From Symbiodinium kawagutii (lineage: Eukaryota; Sar; Dinophyceae; Suessiales; Symbiodiniaceae): a stretch of DNA of 64,000 nt. Positions 40,701 to 52,700 of this stretch are shown here, in pieces; position 1 is the first letter of the stretch, and each line of letters starts with the position of its first letter. Below the pieces are notes generated by a model, which did no database searches, was not told where the DNA came from, and saw nothing but the letters and a program-made list of their open reading frames with translations. The DNA is taken from the NCBI GenBank assembly GCA_009767595.1, contig VSDK01008873.1, positions 8,566 to 72,565 on the forward strand. Direction: 5' to 3'. The position numbers and the translations under genes were made by a program.

Positions 40701-43700
40701 CCTTCTTGCAGTCTGGATTCACCCAAGAGAAGAGAGGCATTTTTGCCCTGCCAGTTCCAGAACTGTCAGAACGCCTAGGCATCCCGCCTGGCCAGGCAGT
40801 TCAAGTGTTGAAAGCCGCTTACGGGTTGGCTTCAGCCCCAAGGGAGTGGTACCTCGATGTGAATTCCACGGTGGAGGAGTGTGGTCTACGTCGCCTTCGT
40901 AGCGACCCTTGTGTGTGGACTTTGACTTCGCCGAAGACTCATGAAACGGTGTTGGTGATAGCAGGGCATGTGGACGATTTCCTCATATGTGGCCAAGAAG
41001 ACCTACCAGAGGTTCAATGTGCTTTGGCGAAATTCAAACAAGCCTACAAGTGGTCACCATGGGAGGACACCCCCTTCACTCATTGCGGTGTTGGCATTTC
41101 CCAGGATGTTGATGGTGGCTTTACCCTCAACCATGAAGAATTCTGCCGTGAACTCAAGCAGATCTCCATCGACAAGAACTCTCCAGACATCACGGCCGCA
41201 GAGATGAGTCAAGCTCGAGCCCTTTTGGGAGCTGTTCAATGGCGGGTGCTGCAGTCAGGACCCCAACATGCAGCCAAGTTGAGTTGGTTGCAGAGCGCTC
41301 TTCCCCATGGCAACAAGGACTTGCTGGACCAGGTGAATAAGCTGTGTCGAGAAGTTCATTCTCAACGCCATGTCTCCGTGGGTATCAAGCAATTACATGC
41401 TGCAAGTGTTCGAGACCTAGCCTTGATTGGTTGGACAGATGCAGCTGTTGGAAACCGTCCTGATATGGGCAGCACTGGCGGTTACCTCATAGGCATGGTT
41501 CACAAATCCATGCTTCAAGGTGAACGAGGTCCAGTCAATCCGATTGCTTGGAGATCAGGCAAGCTGGCACGAGTGGCCAGATCCAGTCTCTCAGCAGAGA
41601 TTCAGGCTTTGGGAGAAGGAGAACAAGAGCTGATGTTCTGTCGCATCGCTTGGGGTGAACTGATTGGATTGCCTCTGGACTTGATGAGACCAGAAGAGCT
41701 TGCCAAGCAGATTCCAGGTGCCCTGGTCATCGATGCCAAGTCGGTGTATGATGCGCTGCAGAAGGGTGACACCGCGTCTTCAGCCTTTTCCATGAAAGAG
41801 AAGTATGCAGCCTTAGCTCTCCTCAGTGTTTCCGAAAACATTCAACGACAGGGAACCCTGGTGCTCTGGGTATCTTCTGATGCCCAACTAGCAGACGGAC
41901 TTACCAAAGCTGCAGCCCAAGATTTCATTCGTGTTTTTCTTTTGAGAGGACAAGCATGGAACGTAAAGTATGACCCCATGTTTTTGGCCGCCAAGAAGAA
42001 GAAGAAAGCATCGAGTACCACGTCTGAGCTGAATGAGTGGCCTTCCCATTTCGGTGATTTGACCTGGACAGAATTTTTGCAACACCAGGCCTCACACTCC
42101 AACAAAAGCTTTTGGGGTGTGTCAGAATTTCAGGTATGAGTAGCGTGATGCAATTCAGTTGTTTCCATGTGAGCCTGCTGTCAGATGCCTGGCTTACCGC
42201 CGATGGGCTCTAGGGATCCCTTCGGCCAGTTTCCGCTACAGGTTCAGCTGTCTGCTTAGCCATAAGGTTGAGCCTTTGCTGTGGCGCCGATTGCACGGTG
42301 CCGGTGTGTCCGAGGAAAAGGAGCAGTGAACTGTGCCTTGGGTGGTGACCGCTGTACCCACCAAACCTTTGCAAGTTTTGGGATCACCACCTACTACAAC
42401 CTGAACCATTGGATCATCTCAGGGGATTGCTTTCGGTTTCGCTGCCAGTGTCTTTCTGACAATGGGAGAGAGATCTTTTAGTTTGTTGTGAATGACACGT
42501 GCTAGGTGCAAGAAGGGTCGCAGATGGGTCATGTGCAATGTTGAGACACGGGCAGTATGGAAGACCACCTCTTTTTCCGCAGGATGGGTATCCTCAACTG
42601 ATCAAAAAAGTATCGTTTTAGCAGGTCAGGTCAACCATCAACAAATCCGAAAGGAGGTACATGGTACAACTTGTCATGCTGTTTGGGATAGCGCTTGAGT
42701 TTATTTTTGGGGATGTTTGGATGTCAAGATGAAAAGAACCAACATGATTGAAGCAATCTAACCAGCTGAGTCCTGGCATCCGGGGACTGCTAGGGTGTTC
42801 ACTTGCTACCAGCCCGACTGTTGACAGAGTGCCTCAAAGAAGATTTCTAAGGTAGGCTGCTATTGCACAGCTTGATGGTGGTTTCTTTGTGGGGCCGTGA
42901 CGGCGGCTCCAGCTTCAGGAGTTTTGGACATCTTTGGCTTCGAATGCTTCAAGATGAATTCCTTTGAACAGACTCAGACTCAGCAGATGGGGGAGTGGCA
43001 CGCAACTACTTGGCTTTCCGACAAGCCTCCAATTCTCATTGGAAACCAGGTATGTGACCATGGGCCATATTTTCATTTGACTATTTGTACATATTTTCTT
43101 CATTGGTATGGGCAATTTTTTTTATCTCAATTCAGCAAGGTGAGAACGGCAAGTTGTGCATCACCACCAAAGCGCGGCCCAAAGTTGTGATCTAGGGCAC
43201 CCTGGTTCAGTGGGTCCCAAGCCCAGTTCACTCACCCCCTGCTCAGTGCTTAAGCAAGGCCGTAAGGGTTTACAACTCAAGCTTACAGTTGGTGATCCTG
43301 CTGACCCATCGATTGTAGCTGATCCCAAGTTGGTGATTCCCCCCCAAAAATGGTGACCATTTCTTGGTTGATGGCAGTTATACACATATCACTGCTTGAT
43401 GACCCAGTCATAAGCGAAAATGACCTTCATTTTGCTGAGGCTCTGCATCAACTTCACCAATGAAAGGCAAACGCTGTGTTGAGTGAGGGCTGGTGGAGGG
43501 CTGGTGGTTTCAGCAGTCCACAAATCTGGCAGGTGACACATGGTCACAATCCCTGAACTGCTGATTTCTCACACTTTTTCACATTTTTGAAAGGCGCACT
43601 AGCCGAAAACTAGAGCTGGCAAAATATATAATGGCAAACTGATCATTTACCACTTACCACCAATTTTTTGCTACATCATTGAAGTAAACGCAGCATCACG

Positions 43701-46700
43701 GTCATTGGGACCAAGTGTTGAAATGCCCGCGGCCATCTTTAGTCCACTGCTGGATCCCAGACCTGGTTTTGCCTACAAATCCAAGGGATTTGTCCGGGAA
43801 AGCGTCAGATTTTGTAGACGTGCCTGCCATAGGAGACGAGTAGTCGATTTTGGCATGGAAAACGAAATGTTGGGTCCCCTATTTTGAGAAAAAGGCAAAT
43901 CAATTCCACGAAAATGATACCGCCCATGTGACTTGGATTTCTATTCAACGGGCAGGGACTTCACATGAGGTGCCGAGGCTTTTAAAACTGAACTGAGTGA
44001 GATCAAAAAACGATGCAAATTGTGTGCAGCCGCTGGTGTGAAATCTTTGTCACTCCTCATCAGTCGGTACCATCATTTGCCGACCATTTTTCCTTGTTTC
44101 CTGATACAAATTGCTCGTGGATGCTCATGGCGCATCCGGGAAGAAATTCTCACTACAGAAGGATGGGCCTTGTGTCCACTTAAGAGTGTTTTTCTTAGTA
44201 GACCTTCTTAAGATGCAAAATTAGAGACCCCTATACCGTAGCAAAATGTTGGTTCATGAGTGTTTTTTAATCATGCTGCCTTTGTTGGAAAACATTTGGC
44301 AGCACTCATCGATCTAGCATCCCTGGCATGTTGGAAAGGCTTTTTGTAGCATCCATTTTTGACAGTTGCAAGTTGGACGCATTACCTCGGATCGTAATGT
44401 TGCAGCATAGATGTCCGAGGTTGAACCAGCTTTTTGTTACCACCAAGTGCAAGGCCGTTGATCTGTAGGTAGGCCCTCAATTTCTACCCGGATCATGGCG
44501 CATATTCACCAAGCAGGGCCGAATCCCTTGAAATCAGATTTGCTGCAGTCCGGTTCAGTAGCAATTGACCTTGTGGGCCGCCATGCCATGCCTATGAAGA
44601 GATCAAGAAGAAGCCTGATAACCCCCACCTTGGTTTCCACAAGTCCGTTTGTTGCTTGAACGGTGGCTTTGGGATTTGGTTTCCTTCTGCTTCCCCCTCC
44701 AAGTTTGGAAAAATGGTGCCGAGATCTGACGCCCAACTTGGGAATTGAAGCCGGGAAGGTCCGAAATCGAAGTCAACGGCGCATGCGCGGGCCTGCCACG
44801 CAGCCAGGCTGCAGCAGTTCTTCAACTCCTTCGTTTTCAAATTGGAGGAACAGCTCTATGAGCCACGTGCTGAGACTGGATGGTTGATAGGCAAGCGAGA
44901 CAGCCCTGGACTATTTGGGATCCCTCAGCTGCGCGTTGACGGGTTGAGAATAACTGCGGACAGGTTGTTGTCTATTTGCTGGCGCTGATCCATTCCAGAT
45001 CATGGATCATTGATCATCACTGGCCAGCAATCATGACCAAACATCAGTAACCATCATTAACTAGTATTGTGGGCAATCGTGGTTGTAACATACGGTCACC
45101 ATTCTTAACCTTTACACTGAACCATTGCTATCCATTGCTGACATTTACTCCTCCTTTTCTAACCACTACTCATTTTTTCCATGCTTGCGACAAGCATCAG
45201 CAGCCAGCATCACCAGCCGCTGCCTCAGCGGTTGGACTTGGACCATGCAGGGCAGTCGTGCTGCCGACTGCCCTGCACCACCTCTACGTAGCCGGGTTTT
45301 TGCGTGTCAAACGTTATCAATTTGGTTCATATTCATTGTAAATAGTGTGGTCAAGTACCTTAAGTAGTCGAAACTTAACGGTGTATCATTTGCCAGTATG
45401 AATGTGGTTGCGGTTTGTTAAAGATCTGTTTCTTGCCAATCATTTTAGGAAGTATGGCGAGTTGCTGTGAGAAGGAAAGGGGTCCAGCAATGAGACGACG
45501 GTGGGTTGGCACATTATGGAGGGTCAATAGGCAGCAAAAGTGATGGTGAGGATTGTGATCAATTGTCGTCAATATCGTGCACTCGGGCAATCTAAGATAG
45601 CTGGCTGGAAAATCCAAATCTATATACCAGTTGTGCAGTAGATCCTTTACCAACGGGGAATGGTCATTTTCCAGCTACGTAGCTGATTGCCGGTGGGTAA
45701 TCAAATCAGTGCAGTTTAACAGTTTAATGATCTCTGGCTGCTGGAGACACGACACTAAGCACTAGAACTCAACCAGCAGCGCGCCCCCAGCTCAGTGTTT
45801 CTGTGCGCTGTCATGGTTTCCAGGTTCCCAAGCTCCCGCAACCAGGTACCCAGAAGTGTCGAGGTCCAACTAAATTACTTCAATGACAGCTGCAGTTATA
45901 ATAGCGTCTCCGATACTCGGGGTAGTGTCAATGCAGTCACCATTACTTGACCTGCGGGTTGTTCGATACAGGGGCTGTACCATGTTTGTAGGCTAGGGGC
46001 AGTAGAATAATCCAAATGTTTTTGAATTCTGGCTTCAAATTTTGCTATCGCGATTGTCTCCCTCCGTGAAAACAAGCCTATCCGGATTCTTGGTGAGTAA
46101 TTCCACACACCCACGAGCGCCCCCCTGGACCAATACCGTGGTCTCTTGACCAACACTTGGAATACAACGTTTCAAGCGAATACAGCATCAATTGCCGGAT
46201 GACATTGGTCACACAAGTGATATTATTGGCTTTGTTCTGATCGTCTGCACTGATTAAAGTGCTTTAAGTTAAAGAAAGTCATCAACCAAGGGTAGCTCGC
46301 GCATCTGGTTGTCGCACTGACGGACAATCTCATTCGGCTTGTTGTGCTGTTGGTTTTGACGGACTTTGTGGCATGTGCTAAACCAAGAGTCAGGAAGATG
46401 CAGAAAGAAGGTTGCTACTAGCGGACCTCCCAGCGATAGGTGTTGAGGGGTCGATCAGCTCCCGCAATTCATTGCGTTAGCACTAATGGATCTAATGGTG
46501 GGGGTGCCACGTAGCCATCCCACACGGCCATTCAAAAATTGTTTCACCCACTACCCACTAGTCGGGAACCATTCAGCAATCATTATCCAGCGATTACAAA
46601 GCCACTATTGGCTTGATGAATCATCAGTGCATTAGCCATCAGTCAACCAACATTCTTTTTTTGCGCTGGCAGCTTCAGTGGGGGTAGTCAAGATTGGCCC

Positions 46701-49700
46701 TGAAAGATTTGATGCGCGAAAGCGTCGCCTATCGATTTGGGTGTATTTCTGTTTGGCACTAGCCCATGCCCAAACAAGGACTACTTGATGTTTGGTAGTT
46801 TGGCTTTCTTGAGGGATGTAGAATTCACGATTCCAGCTGGTTTTTGGCAACCCTACTCCGTTTGTGGTTGCTCGCCTTCTTAGCTGAACTCTGGGCCGGT
46901 GGACAGAGAGGGAGAGAGGGTGAAACACGTATCATGGTCAATATTTGTCATGAACCATCAGCGTGTTGGTCAACAGTGGTTTTCAAGAGTACTGTAATTT
47001 AGCCTATTTTGGAACTGAAGACCTAAACAAAGTAGAATCAAGACATTGACTGCACCAAGAGCAGTTGTCTTTTTTTCCCTCACTTAGGGTTGATGATGAT
47101 GGTGATGATATCATGATGATTATGATGATGATGTCGATGATAAAGAACATGATTATTTTCAGTTGGTATATATGATATATCCAACTAGGGTTGTTGATTC
47201 GTTTGGGTACCTGCGCCAGCATGTTCGGCTCAGGCGTGAAGGCATTCCCTGGGACGCCTTGGACTTTCCGGACAACCAGGCGTGGCACCGGTGGGCACGG
47301 AGAAGCACATCCTTTTATAACGTTGATATGGCTATGGGTCAACATTGACCAACCAACTAATGGTGGATTTCCACCAACAAGACTAGGGAAAACAGTGGTT
47401 AATAGTAGGGGAACCAGGGGTACGGGGTTTCTACCCACAGCCATATACCTGCTATATTTTCACCTTCTTGTCTATAGTTATAATAAATATTTGAATTATA
47501 CAATAGAATCCAACAACATTGATCTAAAATGAATGGGACATATATTTTTGGATACTTATTTGTAGTTATCTTTAATTCTTTCATCCGATTGGTTGTAATG
47601 TGGAACTAGAACATTGAGAGGGTGACTGTATAACGGTCCGGGATACCAATTCTTTTGCCATGCCTCGCATTTTTGTCAAATCGTGGTGTGTCGAAACGTG
47701 TTGACCCAAAAAGCAACTCCAACACCTGGTGACCTTGCATTGGACCATAATGGATGCTTAAACCAGTCAAGTGACTGATTTCAGTCATACTCGTTGTTTA
47801 TCACCTACGGCTACATTTTTGAACGCAAGCATCTCAGCTAAGATCAAGCACGAACCAGTCTGCTGTCACTTACCCTTTGGTAATCCAATACGGCTGGAAA
47901 ATTCGAAGATGTTTTTGAAAAGATTTACTTCCAGTGACTTCAATTACGGGCAGTTTGCAATAGTTGCACCATTTTTAAAGCAAAGCTGCACCATTTTACA
48001 CTGGTCAGCTGTGTCACCAGCGGTTACCACGGATGGTTACCCAGCCAAGTCCTGGTGCTTCCTGGGACAGCTCCAGGACTCCGTCGATCTGCTGGCGGGC
48101 AAGAAGGAGGGCGTCTTTGTGCGAAGCTCAGCTGTCCATCTTCTCAGCCATGAGAAAAGTCGTCAAAAGTGGCAGATACCAAGGCTGATGAGGCTAGTGA
48201 TGGTAGTAACTCATCAAATGCCATCAGATAGCAAGTATTTGATAAGTTACTACCTGGGCCCTCATCGGAGGATGCCAAGTATTTGATGTCTAGGTAAGAG
48301 TCTAGGTGTTGCACGAGCAAATGTCAACGCTTATGATGGGCAAAACGGCATTGTCGAGGCCGAGGCTGGTTGGTTGATGATGAAGATGGTGGCTTACATG
48401 GGTCGCTGAATTGCCATCATTCATCTCGGCTTGTGCCCACAATGTTTCTGCACATTAAATGTTGCTAGTATTGCGGCCATCGTTGATACCCCGCTGGCCT
48501 TGTTGTTGATGGCTGGGCAGCAAGAGTGAACCCTTCTCCACTATGAAAACTGGTTGACGTCTCCTGCTACTGGTCCTTTCCCAATCACCATTCATGAAGC
48601 ACTATTCAGGTTATTGGTTGCTAACCCAATGCTACCCTTGGCTGACCATGAATGCTGAGTGATCAATGGTCAACCTACCTAATGATCTAAGCTACAATTA
48701 GGTTCCTTCATTGCAAGCTGTTGATGAGCGTTGACAACCCATTGATGATCAATATTCTGTGGTGGTTTTGTTATTGCTGGTTATTTCCCGCTGACGGTTG
48801 TTGTTTGTCCATGTTTGTCCTGTCTGCTGTAAGCCTGCACGGTAGAGATATAGTTTCCTTGCAGTCATATTTTTGCATGCAACATGTGTAGAAGCATTGT
48901 GGCCCTGCAATTTTATGCACCGGTTCATGATTCAGTGCTTCCAGGGATAAAAGATCAACTGGCCAGGGTTGGTTGCAATGGCAACTTTTGTGATTTGATG
49001 ATGAGGATGCATGCCATCCCAATAGCTCAAGTAATACCTGGTCATTTGCGGGGCTTCACCATGCTTCCCTGCTGCGTGAACTTTGATGCCCACCATGGCT
49101 CTCAGCCTTGTGACAAGATGACATGCGATTCTCGGTTGCCAAGGAGTGACTTTACTGGAGACCATCCCTAGAAGTGATCTCATGTGACCATCCCAGCAAC
49201 AGACCACCGCCCAAAACAGACCAGAACTCTCCAAAGCAGATTTTCTGCGATAGGGAAGGATCGGACTGTCCCAGAAAGCCTATTTTGTGAACCCAAATCT
49301 GGGCTCGGACACTTGTGGGTGCAGCTATTGGTTATGCGGCAACATGCCAGTTAGCAGTTGAACGGAGCAGCTTGGAGTGGACATGATAGTGGTCAAGAAA
49401 ATAAACAGTTAAGTAAATAGATATATCAAAGAACTGTGCATGTATCGAAAGCAACTCTCTCTCTCTGCCTCTCTCTCTCTCTCTGAAAATGTAGATGCGT
49501 ACAAAAACCTCTTTGTTTTGTATCCCAACTGCATTCAATACCCAATAGTCTGACCGCATGGCCCAACAGCAATGGTACGCAGTACGACTCTTCTCGTCAT
49601 CACTTTCGTCATCTTATTATCTCTGATTTTTGTGGCCCGGCTCACCTGGACTATCTCGACTACCTCAGAATGCAGAGGTTTTGCTGGGGTCCTTCAGTGT

Positions 49701-52700
49701 GCGATGTATCAAAGCCGCAGTGCCACCCCAGAGGATTCAACCGTAGCCAGTTTAGGCACACACAGTACGCTGGCAAGTCCTTCAATAAAGCGTGGAAAAA
49801 GGCGTGGAAAGTTGCCCCCTGGTTTGCTCTTGTGGTCAGACGGGCGCAGTGGCACTGGGTCCTTTATGCAATCTTTGAAGCAATCATCGGGTTTGAAGTT
49901 TTGTTTTGGCAAGAAGGAGGGCTTCAGCACGAATTTCAAAAAGCCGACTTCCGTATCTACTGTATTGAGTTTAGAAAGCTTGAAGGGGTGCATGGACCGC
50001 GGGGAGCGCTTGACCCATGTGCCGCCACAGCATTTGTGGGGAAACCGCAACCACAAGCTTCGCAGCCCACATGATTTTTTCAAGGCAGCATACCAAGCCG
50101 GCTTCCGAACAGTTGTGGCCAGCTTCCGCGAGAACCAGCTAGCACGGGATGTCTCACACTACAGACTGCATGTACGACAGGGTAAGGTGCCTGAATTCCA
50201 AGTTGGAAAGCTTGATGCTGGCGGCCTCATCAAACGCTTTGAAGCTGCTCGCAGAAATTATACTGCTGGAGTCAAAGCAGCGCGGGAGTTCGGCTTCACA
50301 GTCATACCGTGCAGTTTTGAAAGCCTTGTAAAGGATGTGTGTGCTTGTCTTCGACCTGCCCTTTCCAGACTAAGAAGCGAAAATAAGTCTTCCGAGTGTC
50401 GGCAAGTGAAAGATCATACTTTCGACTTGGACGCCAAGAAAGAAAATGTTTTGACAGCGTTGGTTCCGGCAGACATGGCCGGCAAGATTCATGCGTAACT
50501 GATGGGAACACCATACGAGTGGATGTTAGATCTTGCAGCAATGAATTGGCCCAAAGATGTGCCACCACCGGTACCCGTACCCACATGGAGACAGGACCGT
50601 TGATTTCGCCCATTTCCAAATGACTCCCTGCTCGGACTGGCTTGCTGGAAAAGTTTGTTCCGCCGGAAGGTGCACTTGGAGTCGCGCAAAGAAAGCAAGG
50701 GCATTTCAGGGTGCAAAAAAACAAGGTGGTTTGTTCGCAACAAAATCAGTTGGAAGGGTTGCTCCCAATTATCTATGTACAGGTTCAATAAAACATGCTT
50801 GGCAAAGCATCATCGACAGCTCAAGCGCAGTCAGGTATTTTTTATTTGTTCCCATGGTGTTATCAATTAGATTGCCATTGGTTCCTCCAAGCAATGATGC
50901 GTCTATTCCATTCTATCCCCGAGTTCCAGCCGCCCTGTGCACCACAACTGACATCTCACTAAGCACCCTTCCTTGAGGGGGAGCACCGTGAAATGCCATG
51001 AGCCGGCCTGCCCTGGCGTGACCGAGGTCAATGTATATGTGGTCATTGTGTGGTCATTAACTTCCAATCAGCTACTTGAGATGATTCACCTACCATAAGT
51101 AGGATTCACAGGCACACGGGTTTGGCCATGATTTGGTGATAGATCATGGTTAAACCTGGTTGACAACTTAACTCTGGTGTCCTGTGTTCAAAATTCTGCA
51201 TTTGGTTGTTTTGAAAAATCGATTCACATTCCGGATTTATCAAGAGATCAATTAGTTTTTTACAATGTCAGACGCCCATTCGATGGACGGTTGCAATCCT
51301 GGCTGTTGCTGAACGAGCTGGGCAATACATGATCAATGCGGAAATTCGTTCGCACTAAGTCTTGGGCCTGTGCATTTTGTACATGTATGGTTGGGGAATA
51401 CACAGATAGTAGTACCTGTGCATAGTTATGCTGCAATATGTCAGCCTGACTTTTTGCTTAGCCAATTAGCCCATTGGCCAATTAGCCAATTGCAAATAAT
51501 TGGAATGCCAGTTAGTTTTTCATTAAGGGTGGCTTATGTTTGGCAATTTTTAATTCGCACATTGCCGGCATGACTAAAACAATGCCGGTCGATAATGGCG
51601 TGGATCATGTTTGATAATGCTGGATGGGACCCACTGTTGAGAACGGTTCATTGAAATCAATCCTTGGTTTATTCAATAGCCTCTGGCTATCCTGCCGGCC
51701 TCATCATGGCTGGAAGGTGGCGTAGCCCAGGGAGAAGTGCCTTTTGCCAAGCTGCATTGTATAAAAAATGCCGTTCAAGCGTGCCAGCGCAAAAGCTTGT
51801 TCTTGTAAAAATTTGCCGGTGTAAAAACATGTTGGTGCAAAAGCGTGCCAGTGTAAAAGACTTGTTGGCGTAAAAGCTTGTTGGTGTAAAAACCTCACTT
51901 AGTGTAAAAACTAGTTCGAAGAAGGTGATGTGGCAGGAGTCAAGCCCTTGACCTTTGGTGGTCAGGCGTTGGGAGGAAGAGCGAAGAAAAGGAGGAGTAA
52001 AGCATGAACGGGGAGGAGGGGAGGGTAACCGTTTTTAGACGATTCCAAAATCCGTCGGAAGGGAATTTTCTACAGCTTTAGATCTTCATCGCCGGCCTTG
52101 GATTCATCGGTCAACTGACCATTTGTTGCTATCGTTTCCTGTTTTGATGGGTGTCATTTGATGGCTCACGTCACACATCCCAACTTGGCTAGTTCAGTTT
52201 GCTATTTGGTCTTCATCAAGCAGGGTTCGAGTAAAACAGTTATTGGCTGGATGAAAATCAAACGGAGCAATACTGTCCGATAGTGCTCTTACTGATTGTT
52301 GCCTATTGTTGGCCATTCCTCTGCTTAAGCCATGGTAAATGGCCATGTTAACAGCCATTCCTTCTGCTTATACGTCGGTCTTCACGATTAGCGACCATAG
52401 TTATGGTGGCTGCTACCTGGGATGATCCATGCGGTACTATTTTGACCTCGGGGGACTGTGAAACTCCTGGTTGCTGTTTGGCAACATAGGAATATGGAAT
52501 GGCAGATTTAACATAGGAATGTGGAATGCCACTGTGCAACTCCTTGTTGCCAACATAGGAATATGCAATCAACGAGGAATATGGAATGGCAGATCAGCAA
52601 TTTGTAGAGTGCCAATTGGAGATGGTGCCTTTGTAGATCTCCTCAAGGTGATGAGCAGCCATGATAGTGGGATCCGAAGCCCGATGGTTACCGATGTCGC

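Larger units (their letters stand above)
33490..42461 (+). mobile_element. complete Ty1/copia LTR retrotransposon, recent insertion
   Basis: 8972 bp as assembled, including a 270-N gap. Both LTRs are 342 bp, identical by eye, and end in TGTCAG/CTGACA. A 5-bp ATGGG duplication flanks it. The order gag, CCHC knuckle, aspartic protease, methyltransferase-like module, integrase, reverse transcriptase, RNase H (integrase before RT) defines Ty1/copia. It lies in sense orientation in a myosin intron between exons 18 and 19. No internal stop is seen in the main frame outside the gap. Identical LTRs imply a young, possibly still mobile copy. Confidence 0.97.
32041..42918 (+). other. myosin intron containing the copia element
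   Basis: Without the retrotransposon and one target-site copy this intron would be about 1.9 kb, in line with its neighbours. It also holds the GGTTCCGG minisatellite next to the insertion. Confidence 0.75.

Noticed and set aside
42281-42481. 66-residue ORF in the LTR (also at 33651)
   Set aside because: Present in both LTRs by identity; short, with no family features.
43141-43190. Alternative source of the LCIN relay exon ([11 protein letters not shown])
   Set aside because: Only LCI matches and the phases fail; 43440-43466 fits exactly.
49540-49571. Possible relic spliced leader before the sulfotransferase ATG (CCGCATGGCCCAACAG)
   Set aside because: Too few matches to the leader CCGTAGCCATTTTGGCTCAAG to be more than chance.
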